Assembly: GCA_040506705.1 (NCBI GenBank)
Contig: JBEVWG010000002.1
Location: 158,540 to 222,539, forward strand
Reading direction: 5' to 3'
DNA length: 64,000 bases
DNA from: Thiodiazotropha sp040506705
GTDB taxonomy: Bacteria > Pseudomonadota > Gammaproteobacteria > Chromatiales > Chromatiaceae
In this document: positions 25,332-33,189 of the stretch, piece after piece
How the letters are laid out: each line of letters starts with the position of its first letter
Position numbering within the stretch: position 1 is the first letter of the stretch
Notes under the pieces: model-generated
The model's input: the letters and a program-made list of their open reading frames with translations, nothing else
What the model was told of the DNA's origin: nothing
Databases searched by the model: none
Made by a program: the position numbers and the translations under genes

Positions 25332-27593
25332 CTACAACTTGCTCTTTATCGACCCCATCAGAGCAACAATATTTTCTGACATCGGGCCGACCCGCTGATA
25401 CTCGCGCTCAGCCCCAGCGAGGTCGCCGCGTTTCTTTAACTCAGCAATGGTCTTTATCAGTTCGTGAAGCTCCTTGTGAGGCTTCTCTATCTCACGAATC
25501 TCACTGATATGTCCCAGATCAGTTCGACCATGCGCGTCATACCATTTACCAAAGCCACACTGGGTATGATCAAAGGCAACCCGTTCATCCAGAGCGCCCT
25601 TTCCATCCAGGAAACTACGCAGCTTTGTTTTCCAGCTCAGATGGGCGAGCATCGCCTGCTGCAGATGCTTGCCATGAGTATCACCGATATTGAACTGATC
25701 CAACAGGTGACTCAGCTTATCGACTTCATCAGACATCTCTGTGCTTGCCTGATAGCTCTTATCAGAGTCTTTATAGGTCTCATCCGCAATCTGGGTAATC
25801 TCGATAATATTGCGATTGATATCCTCAGCCACTGCACTCTGCTCTTCCGCTGCAGTGGCAATCTGTGCACTCATACCAGAAATTGAGTCGATAACCTGGT
25901 TAATCTCCTCAAGGGAGGCGTGTGCCCGTCCAGCCTGCTCCACGCTTTCCGCTGCCTGTTGTTGACTGGTCTCCATTACAGCAACCGTCTTGTGCACCCC
26001 TGACTGCAGGCTCTCAATCATCTCCTGGATCTCTTCCGTAGAATCCTGGGTACGCTTGGCCAGTGTACGAACCTCATCTGCCACTACCGCGAATCCACGC
26101 CCCTGCTCTCCAGCCCGGGCCGCCTCGATGGCTGCATTCAGTGCCAACAGGTTGGTCTGATCAGCAATACCGCGTATGACATCCAACACAGAACCAATAC
26201 GCTCACTGTCCTCGGCCACATGCTGCACTGTCTCTACCGCCTTGCCAACATCCGTCGCCAGGCGATCGATACTATTGGTCACATCCATGACGACTGTACG
26301 CCCCGAATTTGCCTGCACATCTGCCTCTCGAGCCGCTTCTGCGGTCTGGGTGGTATTGTGCGCCACCTCGTGCACAGTGGCTGACATCTGCGTCATGGCG
26401 GTAGCTACCTGGGCGGTCTGTTCGTGCTGTTGACGAATTCCGCTATTGGTATGCTCAGCCAGGTTAGCGAATTCACCGATCTGCACACTCAGGTTACCTG
26501 CAGAGTTGGAGACACTTTTCACCATACCTTCAATCTTTTCAGCGAAGCGGTTATAGGCCTTGGAGAGACGGGAAATCTCATCTTCTCCACTCTCATCCAT
26601 ACGTACTGTCAGGTCACCATCGGCAGAGGCGATACCCTCCATTGCCTTAGCCGCGACACAGATGGGTTTAACTACGCCACCACTGATCACCCAAACCAGA
26701 AAACCGATTACGATCACAGAACCCAGGCCCAAGGCAAATAACATCCAGGTAAGACTGGAGATTGCATTTGCTGCTTCAGAGCGATCCTTGGCAACGATCA
26801 AAATGCCAATCGGGTCACCGGAATAGTTGCTGATATTCGCTGCATAGAAGGCCACTGGTTTGCTGTTAAGCTCACCTCGGCCATAGTGACTTTCACCACC
26901 TAGAATCGCAGAAAACTCATCTGAGGAGATCAGGTTATTACCTTCCATTGTGGAGGCGAATCGATCCATGACGCCTTTGCGATCGATATAGAGCTCCAGA
27001 TCCACATCATGATGCTTGGCATATTCATCGAAAAAAGCCTGTCCAAACGACATGCCAAATTCAACCGTACCGATATGCTTACCCTGATGACTTACAGGCA
27101 CCAGCCCTCTGATACCAAGACCGGCTACACCGACCTCTAGCCCCTGGATTGGATTTTTTTCACGATTGCCCTCTACCACTGTAAGGCGGAAACCAGATAG
27201 ATCGTCACCAAATTTTGCTGGCTTGTGTACCCGTAGAAAGGAAGTTGCAGGCGGCTCATGAAATTGGAACTGCCTAACCCCATACTCCTTCTTGAGCTTT
27301 GCGAAACCAGGCGCGAAGAGATCAGACAGGGCTTGCCTGTCTTTATTACTAAAGGCCTCCTGAACATCGGGAACACCCGCCACCAAGGCGCTCATGGCCC
27401 GTGCCAGTCGCCCCTCGGATTCAATTCCTGAAACTACATTTTCGAAAATCTCGCTGATTTCATTCTCTTCAGAGGCGCTGAGAATCCCCCCCATGAAGTT
27501 GAATGTTGTGAAAAGTGTAATGGCCAGAACAACCAATACAGCGAATACAGTCGCGTAGACAAAGCGAGCCGAAATGCCAATACTGCGTAACAT
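25332..27593 (-). CDS. Methyl-accepting chemotaxis protein with Cache-type sensor and CZB domain
   Basis: A 753-residue receptor. Transmembrane segment 1 is at about 11-33, followed by a large periplasmic Cache-like sensor (RQFQFHEPPATSFLRVHKP), transmembrane segment 2 near 280-305, HAMP, then the signalling hairpin tip with DQTNLLALNAAIEAARAGEQGRGF and DEVRTLAKRT. The C-terminus adds a CZB zinc-binding domain (HLSWK, DHTQCGFGKWYD, HKELHELI), which in other bacteria senses cytoplasmic zinc or HOCl through the Zn-bound Cys. No che genes are adjacent, so it is an orphan receptor. Confidence 0.95.
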   Translation of the reverse strand: MLRSIGISARFVYATVFAVLVVLAITLFTTFNFMGGILSASEENEISEIFENVVSGIESEGRLARAMSALVAGVPDVQEAFSNKDRQALSDLFAPGFAKLKKEYGVRQFQFHEPPATSFLRVHKPAKFGDDLSGFRLTVVEGNREKNPIQGLEVGVAGLGIRGLVPVSHQGKHIGTVEFGMSFGQAFFDEYAKHHDVDLELYIDRKGVMDRFASTMEGNNLISSDEFSAILGGESHYGRGELNSKPVAFYAANISNYSGDPIGILIVAKDRSEAANAISSLTWMLFALGLGSVIVIGFLVWVISGGVVKPICVAAKAMEGIASADGDLTVRMDESGEDEISRLSKAYNRFAEKIEGMVKSVSNSAGNLSVQIGEFANLAEHTNSGIRQQHEQTAQVATAMTQMSATVHEVAHNTTQTAEAAREADVQANSGRTVVMDVTNSIDRLATDVGKAVETVQHVAEDSERIGSVLDVIRGIADQTNLLALNAAIEAARAGEQGRGFAVVADEVRTLAKRTQDSTEEIQEMIESLQSGVHKTVAVMETSQQQAAESVEQAGRAHASLEEINQVIDSISGMSAQIATAAEEQSAVAEDINRNIIEITQIADETYKDSDKSYQASTEMSDEVDKLSHLLDQFNIGDTHGKHLQQAMLAHLSWKTKLRSFLDGKGALDERVAFDHTQCGFGKWYDAHGRTDLGHISEIREIEKPHKELHELIKTIAELKKRGDLAGAEREYQRVGPMSENIVALMGSIKSKL

Positions 27594-27687
27594 TAGTTTT
27601 TCCTCAGAAAATGACGACTCCCTTCGTGCAAAATAGATTTTTCAACATTGGTAACGGCTAAATCAGGAAAATATTTAACAGAGTTTA

Positions 27688-27721
27688 CAAAAAAACCCGC
27701 CTCCTGACGGAGGCGGGTTTA
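27688..27721 (-). terminator. Intrinsic terminator of groESL
   Basis: The stem CCCGCCTC/GAGGCGGG with a 6-nt loop gives a T-rich tail on the minus strand, 30 bp past the groEL stop codon. Confidence 0.92.
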
Positions 27722-27750
27722 CGGTATTGAACGTATCAGCTGTAGGGCTT

Positions 27751-29403
27751 TTACATCATGCCGCCCATACCACCCATGCCGCCCATGCCGCCCATATCTC
27801 CCATTGGAGGTCCAGCAGCATCGTCCTTAGGCTCATCAGCCACCATGCACTCGGTGGTAATCATCAGGCCAGCTACGGAAGAGGCATTCTGCAACGCAGA
27901 ACGGGTAACCTTGGTAGGATCCAGAATACCCATATCCATCATGTCGCCGTAGGTGTCATTCGAGGCATTGAAACCGAAGTTACCTTCACCATTGCGAACT
28001 TTGTCCAGCACCACTGAAGGCTCACCACCAGCATTGCTGACGATTTGACGCAGAGGCTCTTCCATGGAACGACAGGCGATGGTAATACCGACATCCTGAT
28101 CGTGATTTTCACCAGTCAGATCAGAGAGGGCCTGCAAAGAACGCACCAGTGCGACACCGCCACCTGGAACAACGCCCTCTTCAACTGCCGCACGAGTAGC
28201 ATGCAGAGCATCTTCAACACGAGCCTTCTTCTCTTTCATCTCAACTTCGGTAGCAGCACCGACCTTGATCACGGCAACACCACCGGCGAGCTTGGCTACA
28301 CGCTCCTGCAGTTTTTCCCGATCATAGTCAGAAGAGGTCTCTTCAATCTGAGCACGGATCTGCTCGACTCGGGCCTTAATATCACCCTCAACACCAGCAC
28401 CATCGATAACGGTGGTCTCTTCTTTGGTGATGGTTACTTTCTTAGCGCTACCCAGATCATCAAGAGTAGCTTTCTCCAGAGAAAGACCCACCTCTTCTGA
28501 GATTACAGTACCACCGGTGAGGATAGCGATATCCTGCAACATCGCCTTACGACGATCACCAAAGCCTGGGGCTTTGACCGCAGTAACCTTAACGATACCG
28601 CGCAGGTTATTGACTACCAGAGTAGCTAGCGCTTCGCCTTCCACATCTTCAGCGATGATCAGCAATGGCTTACCCGCTTTGGCAACACCTTCAAGCACTG
28701 GCAGCAATTCACGGATATTGGAGATCTTCTTGTCGTGCAGCAGGATAAAGGGTTCATCCAGCTCAGCCGCCTGACTCTGCTGATTGGTAACGAAGTAGGG
28801 AGAGAGGTAGCCACGGTCAAACTGCATACCTTCCACGACATCAAGCTCATTCTGCAGAGCAGAGCCTTCTTCGACGGTGATAACACCCTCTTTACCCACT
28901 TTCTGCATGGCTTCAGCAATGATGTCGCCCACATTGGTGTCAGAGTTGGCAGAGATGGTGCCTACCTGGGCGATCTCTTTATCGTCTGAACAAGGACGGG
29001 AGATGTTTTTCAGCTCCTCAACTGCGGTGATCACAGCTTTATCGATGCCCCGCTTGAGATCCATCGGATTCATTCCCGCAGCAACCGCTTTCAGACCCTC
29101 GCGAACCATGGCCTGAGCCAGCACGGTAGCAGTGGTGGTGCCGTCGCCAGCAACATCAGAAGTCTGGGAAGAGACCTCTTTAACCATCTGCGCACCCATG
29201 TTTTCAAACTTGTCGGCAAGCTCGATCTCTTTGGCTACTGAAACACCGTCTTTAGTTACGGTTGGCGCACCGAAGCTCTTCTCAAGAACTACGTTACGAC
29301 CTTTAGGGCCGAGGGTTACCTTAACCGCATTGGCCAGGATGTTGACGCCTTTCATCATACGTTGGCGGGCATCATCACCAAATTGTACTTCTTTTGCACT
29401 CAT
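27751..29403 (-). CDS. groEL: Chaperonin GroEL (Hsp60)
   Basis: A 550-residue chaperonin with the ATP-binding GAPTVTKDGVSVAKEI and VAGDGTTTAT, the apical GVITVEEG, and the classical C-terminal GGM repeats ending MM. It forms the tetradecamer that folds cytoplasmic proteins together with GroES, which is encoded 71 bp upstream. It is co-transcribed from the CIRCE-controlled promoter before groES. Only one groESL copy lies in the window. Confidence 0.99.
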   Translation of the reverse strand: MSAKEVQFGDDARQRMMKGVNILANAVKVTLGPKGRNVVLEKSFGAPTVTKDGVSVAKEIELADKFENMGAQMVKEVSSQTSDVAGDGTTTATVLAQAMVREGLKAVAAGMNPMDLKRGIDKAVITAVEELKNISRPCSDDKEIAQVGTISANSDTNVGDIIAEAMQKVGKEGVITVEEGSALQNELDVVEGMQFDRGYLSPYFVTNQQSQAAELDEPFILLHDKKISNIRELLPVLEGVAKAGKPLLIIAEDVEGEALATLVVNNLRGIVKVTAVKAPGFGDRRKAMLQDIAILTGGTVISEEVGLSLEKATLDDLGSAKKVTITKEETTVIDGAGVEGDIKARVEQIRAQIEETSSDYDREKLQERVAKLAGGVAVIKVGAATEVEMKEKKARVEDALHATRAAVEEGVVPGGGVALVRSLQALSDLTGENHDQDVGITIACRSMEEPLRQIVSNAGGEPSVVLDKVRNGEGNFGFNASNDTYGDMMDMGILDPTKVTRSALQNASSVAGLMITTECMVADEPKDDAAGPPMGDMGGMGGMGGMGGMM

Positions 29404-29474
29404 GTCTTAATTTCCTTGGAAAATGTTGAGATTCGTCATCAGGCTAAGCCTGCAGGGATATCGCTGCTGAGCGA

Positions 29475-29765
29475 TCAGCCCTCGATCACACCCATGATGT
29501 CTTCTTCGCGCATGACCAGAACTTCCTCGCCACCCACTTTCACTTCGGTACCGGAGTACTTGCCAAACAAGATCTTATCTCCAACTTTGACATCCAGAGG
29601 GCGGGCTTCACCGCTATCGGTGATTTTGCCGTTGCCTACTGCCATCACTTCACCCTGAATGGGTTTCTCAGTGGCAGCATCTGGGAGTACGATGCCTCCA
29701 GGACTGGTGCGCTCTTCTTCCATACGACGAACGATTACGCGATCGTGCAGCGGACGAATATTCAT
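29475..29765 (-). CDS. groES: Co-chaperonin GroES (Hsp10)
   Basis: A 96-residue protein with the start NIRPLHDRVIVRR, the mobile-loop region EEERTSPGGIVLPDAA, and the C-terminal LVMREEDIMGV. It caps GroEL. It is the first gene of the groESL operon, with a CIRCE element and a sigma70-like promoter upstream. Confidence 0.99.
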   Translation of the reverse strand: MNIRPLHDRVIVRRMEEERTSPGGIVLPDAATEKPIQGEVMAVGNGKITDSGEARPLDVKVGDKILFGKYSGTEVKVGGEEVLVMREEDIMGVIEG

Positions 29766-29832
29766 CGACTGTTCTCCTAACTATATTTGGTGTTTTAATT
29801 CGAATGTTTTACGTGGTTAGCAGGCAATGTTG

Positions 29833-29859
29833 TTAGCACTCGCCTTTACTGAGTGCTAA
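29833..29859 (-). promoter_or_regulatory. CIRCE element (HrcA operator) of groESL
   Basis: A perfect TTAGCACTC-N9-GAGTGCTAA, 68-94 bp upstream of the groES start. It implies repression by HrcA, whose gene is not in the window. Confidence 0.97.
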
Positions 29860-29886
29860 TAATAGTGGCAAATATCCGAGAGTCAA
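29859..29886 (-). promoter_or_regulatory. sigma70-like promoter of groESL
   Basis: On the minus strand, TTGACT (29881-29886) and TATTAT (29859-29864) are separated by 16 bp. The -10 box abuts the CIRCE element, so HrcA binding would block initiation. Confidence 0.75.
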
Positions 29887-30197
29887 GACCATAGCGCGAG
29901 ATTTTCACTATCAGACTCCAGCTCTGACTCACCCTGCCGCCATTCTGTGTGATAATAAGGTTACAAGCTTGTCTAGAGCCGCAAAGCAGAGCCGACATAC
30001 TGGGGTGGCTCCGGATGCAACATACTCAATAGCGAGGCATATTCAGTAACCACATAGGGGAGGCAAGATTTGAGCACGCCTGAGTGAGTTTCCTCATTTA
30101 GAACTGCTTATCCATCTGTCTATCAGTTTAATAATCCAATAGCTCATTTTGCCGCTATATTAATAGCAGCCAATAAGCCTTACTCCGGGAGATCGCC
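29887..30197. other. Gene-free spacer between groES and ppk2
   Basis: About 310 bp between the divergent groES promoter and ppk2. Nothing is recognisable apart from an AT-rich stretch near 30110-30175 that probably holds the ppk2 promoter. Confidence 0.4.
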
Positions 30198-31031
30198 ATG
30201 GCAGAAGCAAAGCCAGAGAAAAAAGAGAAAAAGCAGAAAAGTGAAAAGCCAAAGAAGATCGACAACAAGGTCTACGAAAAGGAGCTATTCAAACTCCAAT
30301 TGGAACTGGTCAAGCTACAGGAGTGGATCAAGCATGCGGGCTTGAAAGTAGTCGTCATTTTTGAGGGGCGGGATGCTGCCGGCAAGGGTGGCGTGATCAA
30401 ACGCATCAATCAACATCTCAACCCACGTATCTGTCGGGTTGTTGCCCTACCAGCCCCTACTGAACGGGAAAAGACCCAGTGGTACTTCCAGCGTTATGTG
30501 CCCCACCTGCCTGCTGCGGGTGAAATGGTGCTGTTGGACCGCAGTTGGTATAACCGTGCGGGGGTTGAAAAGGTGATGGGCTTTTGTACCGATGACGAGT
30601 ACCAGGAGTTTATGCGCTCCTGCCCAGAATTTGAGCGTATGCTGGTTCGCTCAGGCATCATACTCATTAAATATTGGTTTTCAGTTTCAGATGAAGAGCA
30701 GGAACGCCGCTTCCAAAGTCGCATGGAAGAGCCTCACAAACGCTGGAAACTGAGCCCGATGGATCTGGAATCACGCTCCCGCTGGCTTGAATATTCCAGA
30801 GCCAAAGATGAGATGTTTGCCCATACAGATATAAAACAGGCCCCGTGGTATGTGGTTCATTCAGATATCAAAAAGCATGCAAGACTGAACTGCATAGCAC
30901 ACCTCCTGAGCCAGATACCCTATAAGGATCTGACCCCTGAGCCTATTGAACTACCCCAAAGAACAGAAAACACCGGCTATGTAAGACCCCCCATCACTGA
31001 CCAAACATTTGTCCCGGATGTCTATCCTTGA
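30198..31031 (+). CDS. ppk2: Polyphosphate kinase 2, class I
   Basis: A 277-residue PPK2-family kinase. After a Lys/Glu-rich N-terminus of about 25 residues it shows Walker A FEGRDAAGKGG, the lid region and the Walker B-like LLDRSWYNRAGVE, in a single-domain (class I) architecture. It transfers phosphate between polyphosphate and nucleoside di- or monophosphates in the cytoplasm. A GGGAG precedes the ATG at 7-8 nt. It appears monocistronic. Confidence 0.93.
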   Translation: MAEAKPEKKEKKQKSEKPKKIDNKVYEKELFKLQLELVKLQEWIKHAGLKVVVIFEGRDAAGKGGVIKRINQHLNPRICRVVALPAPTEREKTQWYFQRYVPHLPAAGEMVLLDRSWYNRAGVEKVMGFCTDDEYQEFMRSCPEFERMLVRSGIILIKYWFSVSDEEQERRFQSRMEEPHKRWKLSPMDLESRSRWLEYSRAKDEMFAHTDIKQAPWYVVHSDIKKHARLNCIAHLLSQIPYKDLTPEPIELPQRTENTGYVRPPITDQTFVPDVYP

Positions 31032-31074
31032 TCGAGGGAACCGCGGGGTAAATCAGATAACGCTCAGACAACTT

Positions 31075-31099
31075 GTAAGGTGGGGCTCCGCCCCACCAC
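31075..31099. repeat. REP-like palindrome, copy A
   Basis: GGTGGGGC/GCCCCACC stem, close to the three copies at 48042, 50330 and 50441. It lies downstream of ppk2 and could also help end its transcript. Confidence 0.7.
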
Positions 31100-31127
31100 T
31101 ATCCGCGAGTAAAAGGGAATCGCGGGC

Positions 31128-31577
31128 TCAATCATCATCCCGACGGTACTCTCCTTCTATGACCCGCCTATTCTGATCAGCCCCCGAATCATCACGAGGC
31201 GATTGCATCGGCCGCATGACTCCACTACTCTGTAAACCTACAGTCAGCAGCCAGCGCCTGATCCAGGGAATGAGAAAGATAAAGCCAACGATATCGGTAA
31301 TAAAGCCAGGCAGCAGCAACAGAAAGCCGCAAACCAGCAATACCGCACCCTCCATCATATCAATCGCGGGCACCTCGCCTCGATTCATGGCATCTTGCAC
31401 CCGACCAAAGGTTGAAAGTCCCTGGGCACGCACCATCCACCCGCCTAATGCGGCCGTAAACAGAGTTAGAAACAGGGTAGAGAAAACACCTATCTGAGCA
31501 CCTACTTTAATGAGAAAATAGAGCTCGACGAGTGGTGTACCGACGAATAACAACAGAATTAAGAGTATGGGATTCAT
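31128..31577 (-). CDS. fxsA: FxsA family inner-membrane protein
   Basis: A 149-residue protein from MNPILLILLLFVGTPLVELY, the family's standard start; the frame is open to 31613. It shows the FxsA pattern: two N-terminal helices, GWMVRAQG, a short cytoplasmic loop, and a third and fourth helix (LLVCGFLLLLPGFITDIVGF), then a hydrophilic tail. E. coli FxsA affects exclusion of phage T7 by F plasmids when overproduced; its normal role is not well known. It diverges from the CsgG-like gene. Confidence 0.9.
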   Translation of the reverse strand: MNPILLILLLFVGTPLVELYFLIKVGAQIGVFSTLFLTLFTAALGGWMVRAQGLSTFGRVQDAMNRGEVPAIDMMEGAVLLVCGFLLLLPGFITDIVGFIFLIPWIRRWLLTVGLQSSGVMRPMQSPRDDSGADQNRRVIEGEYRRDDD

Positions 31578-31710
31578 AGCTGAAAGCTTACGCTGCGGGA
31601 ATATGACACACAAGTGAGAGTGACTTTCACACTCACTTTAATATATATAACCAAGTAATTTATCTTTTTAACATCAGGTTTATAACCTACTGGACTCATA
31701 GGGGAGAAGA

Positions 31711-32556
31711 ATGAGAATGCATATCCAGAGCAAGATATTTAGTTCTTTCAAAACAGCAACCTGGATCACTGTCGCCGCATTAATTGGACTCAGTGGCTGT
31801 GGTGGCAGCATGCCCACCTTAGGCGGCTCATCAGGTAATACCGTCACCGGTGCTGCCGGTGGTGAAACTTCTGCGGGAGAAAACAGCGCACTTGAAAGTT
31901 GTGAAGAGACCCTTGGCACATTGGCTGTTGTAGAGGACCAGGCCGCACCCTGGTGGCATACCTATAGAAGGCGTTACCCAACTCTGGGTACCACCGTACC
32001 GGTGTTGCGCATGATGATTCAACAATCCAACTGCTTCGTGGTGGTCGAACGTGGCAAAGCGATGAACAACATGATGCAGGAGCGGGCACTTATGCAATCC
32101 GGTGAGATGCGCCAGGGCAGCAACTTCGGCAAAGGCCAGATGGTAGCAGCTGACTACACCATGAACCCCAGCATCCAATTCTCTGAGAAAGGCACTGGAG
32201 GCCTCGGCGCCACTGTCGGAGGCTTGCTTGGAAACTACCGACTCGGCAGGCTTGCAGGTGGCTTAAAATCCAATGAAGCTGCCACCACGCTACTGCTGAT
32301 CGACAATCGTTCAGGGGTGCAGGTTTCTTCATCGGTTGGTAACGCCAAAAATTTCGACTTCAGCCTGTTTGGCGGCTTCTTCGGCGGTGGCAGATGGGGC
32401 AGTGTCGGTGGATTTACCGACACACCTGAAGGAAAAGTCGTCACTGCAGCTTTTGCCGACTCCTACAACCAGATGGTCAAAGCGTTGCGCAACTATAAAG
32501 CCCAGAAGGTTAAAGGTGGCCTGGGTAAAGGTGGCCGATTGAAAGTCAGTGACTAA
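31711..32556 (+). CDS. CsgG-like outer-membrane lipoprotein
   Basis: A 281-residue protein with a lipoprotein signal (ALIGLSGC, Cys at about residue 30) and a Gly/Ser-rich linker. The following domain resembles CsgG/HfaB or LpoB-type proteins (FVVVERGKAMNNMMQERALMQ, MVAADYTMNPSIQF). Two Gly-rich segments (GGLGATVGGLLGNYRLG and FGGFFGGGRWGSVGG) could be membrane-inserting or loop regions. CsgG forms the curli export pore, but no csgA, B, E or F genes are present, so the role is unassigned. A terminator follows. Confidence 0.75.
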   Translation: MRMHIQSKIFSSFKTATWITVAALIGLSGCGGSMPTLGGSSGNTVTGAAGGETSAGENSALESCEETLGTLAVVEDQAAPWWHTYRRRYPTLGTTVPVLRMMIQQSNCFVVVERGKAMNNMMQERALMQSGEMRQGSNFGKGQMVAADYTMNPSIQFSEKGTGGLGATVGGLLGNYRLGRLAGGLKSNEAATTLLLIDNRSGVQVSSSVGNAKNFDFSLFGGFFGGGRWGSVGGFTDTPEGKVVTAAFADSYNQMVKALRNYKAQKVKGGLGKGGRLKVSD

Positions 32557-32582
32557 GTTGTAATCAAAAACCGATCAGACTA

Positions 32583-32602
32583 GCGGCCGGTTTACCGGCC
32601 GC
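32583..32602 (+). terminator. Hairpin after the CsgG-like gene
   Basis: GCGGCCGG/CCGGCCGC perfect 8-bp stem with a TTTA loop, followed by a moderately T-rich TTCTGTTT, 27 bp past the stop codon. Confidence 0.75.
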
Positions 32603-32859
32603 TTCTGTTTACAGCCCAGAAACAGGAAAAAACATCAATCAAGACACTACAAAGCCGATAGTCGATCAAGATATTTCGACCCTGCAGCTGGGTTAATTTA
32701 CATAGAAAGCACCCTCCAGAATCATCTTACAGCTCCCTGAATAGCACAATTTCCATATAAATATAATGGTTTTATCGTCATACTCGTAGCTCCCGAAAGC
32801 CTATACAGATCACCAGCTCAAACTTTGCTTGCTGAACCCGGATAGTGTATTTTTCGCGG
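32603..32859. other. Spacer upstream of cutA
   Basis: About 260 bp, AT-rich around 32740-32770, with a perfect TATAAT at 32762-32767 but no clear -35 partner. It probably carries the cutA-dsbD promoter. Confidence 0.4.
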
Positions 32860-33189
32860 ATGCCTACACCACTCCTCCTGATACTCTGCACCGCCCCCGA
32901 CCGCGGGACAGCCGAGCGTCTAGCAGGAAAACTGGTAGAACAGGGGTTAGTCGCCTGCGTCAATTTATCTGCGCCGATCACTTCAATCTATAAGTGGCAG
33001 GGTAAAACCGAACAGTCTGACGAAATCCAGCTATTCATAAAAACAACAAAAGATCGCTACCAGGCATGTGAGTCGGCACTCCGGGCGGAACATCCCTATG
33101 AACTTCCGGAAATCATCGCAGTCCCTGTAGAGCAGGGGCTGGATGACTATATAACCTGGGTGGAAAGATGCACAAACCAAACAAATTAA
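32860..33189 (+). CDS. cutA: Divalent-cation tolerance protein CutA
   Basis: A 109-residue CutA1-family protein with LLILCTAPDRGTAERLAGKLVE, LVACVNL, SIYKWQGK and HPYELPEIIAVPVEQGLDDYITWV. It forms stable trimers; its link to copper tolerance is historical and partly due to the neighbouring dsbD. I chose the ATG at 32860; a GTG at 32845 in the same frame is possible, and neither has a good ribosome site. It overlaps dsbD by 22 bp, as in E. coli, where cutA also precedes dsbD. Confidence 0.95.
   Translation: MPTPLLLILCTAPDRGTAERLAGKLVEQGLVACVNLSAPITSIYKWQGKTEQSDEIQLFIKTTKDRYQACESALRAEHPYELPEIIAVPVEQGLDDYITWVERCTNQTN

Noticed and set aside
28045..28500. Several long frames opposite groEL
   Set aside because: High codon bias of groEL commonly opens antisense frames; no independent start signal or motif was seen.
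31612..31638. Short inverted repeat (AAGTGAG/CTCACTT) between divergent fxsA and the CsgG-like gene
   Set aside because: Seven paired bases in a promoter-sized gap; too weak to call an operator.
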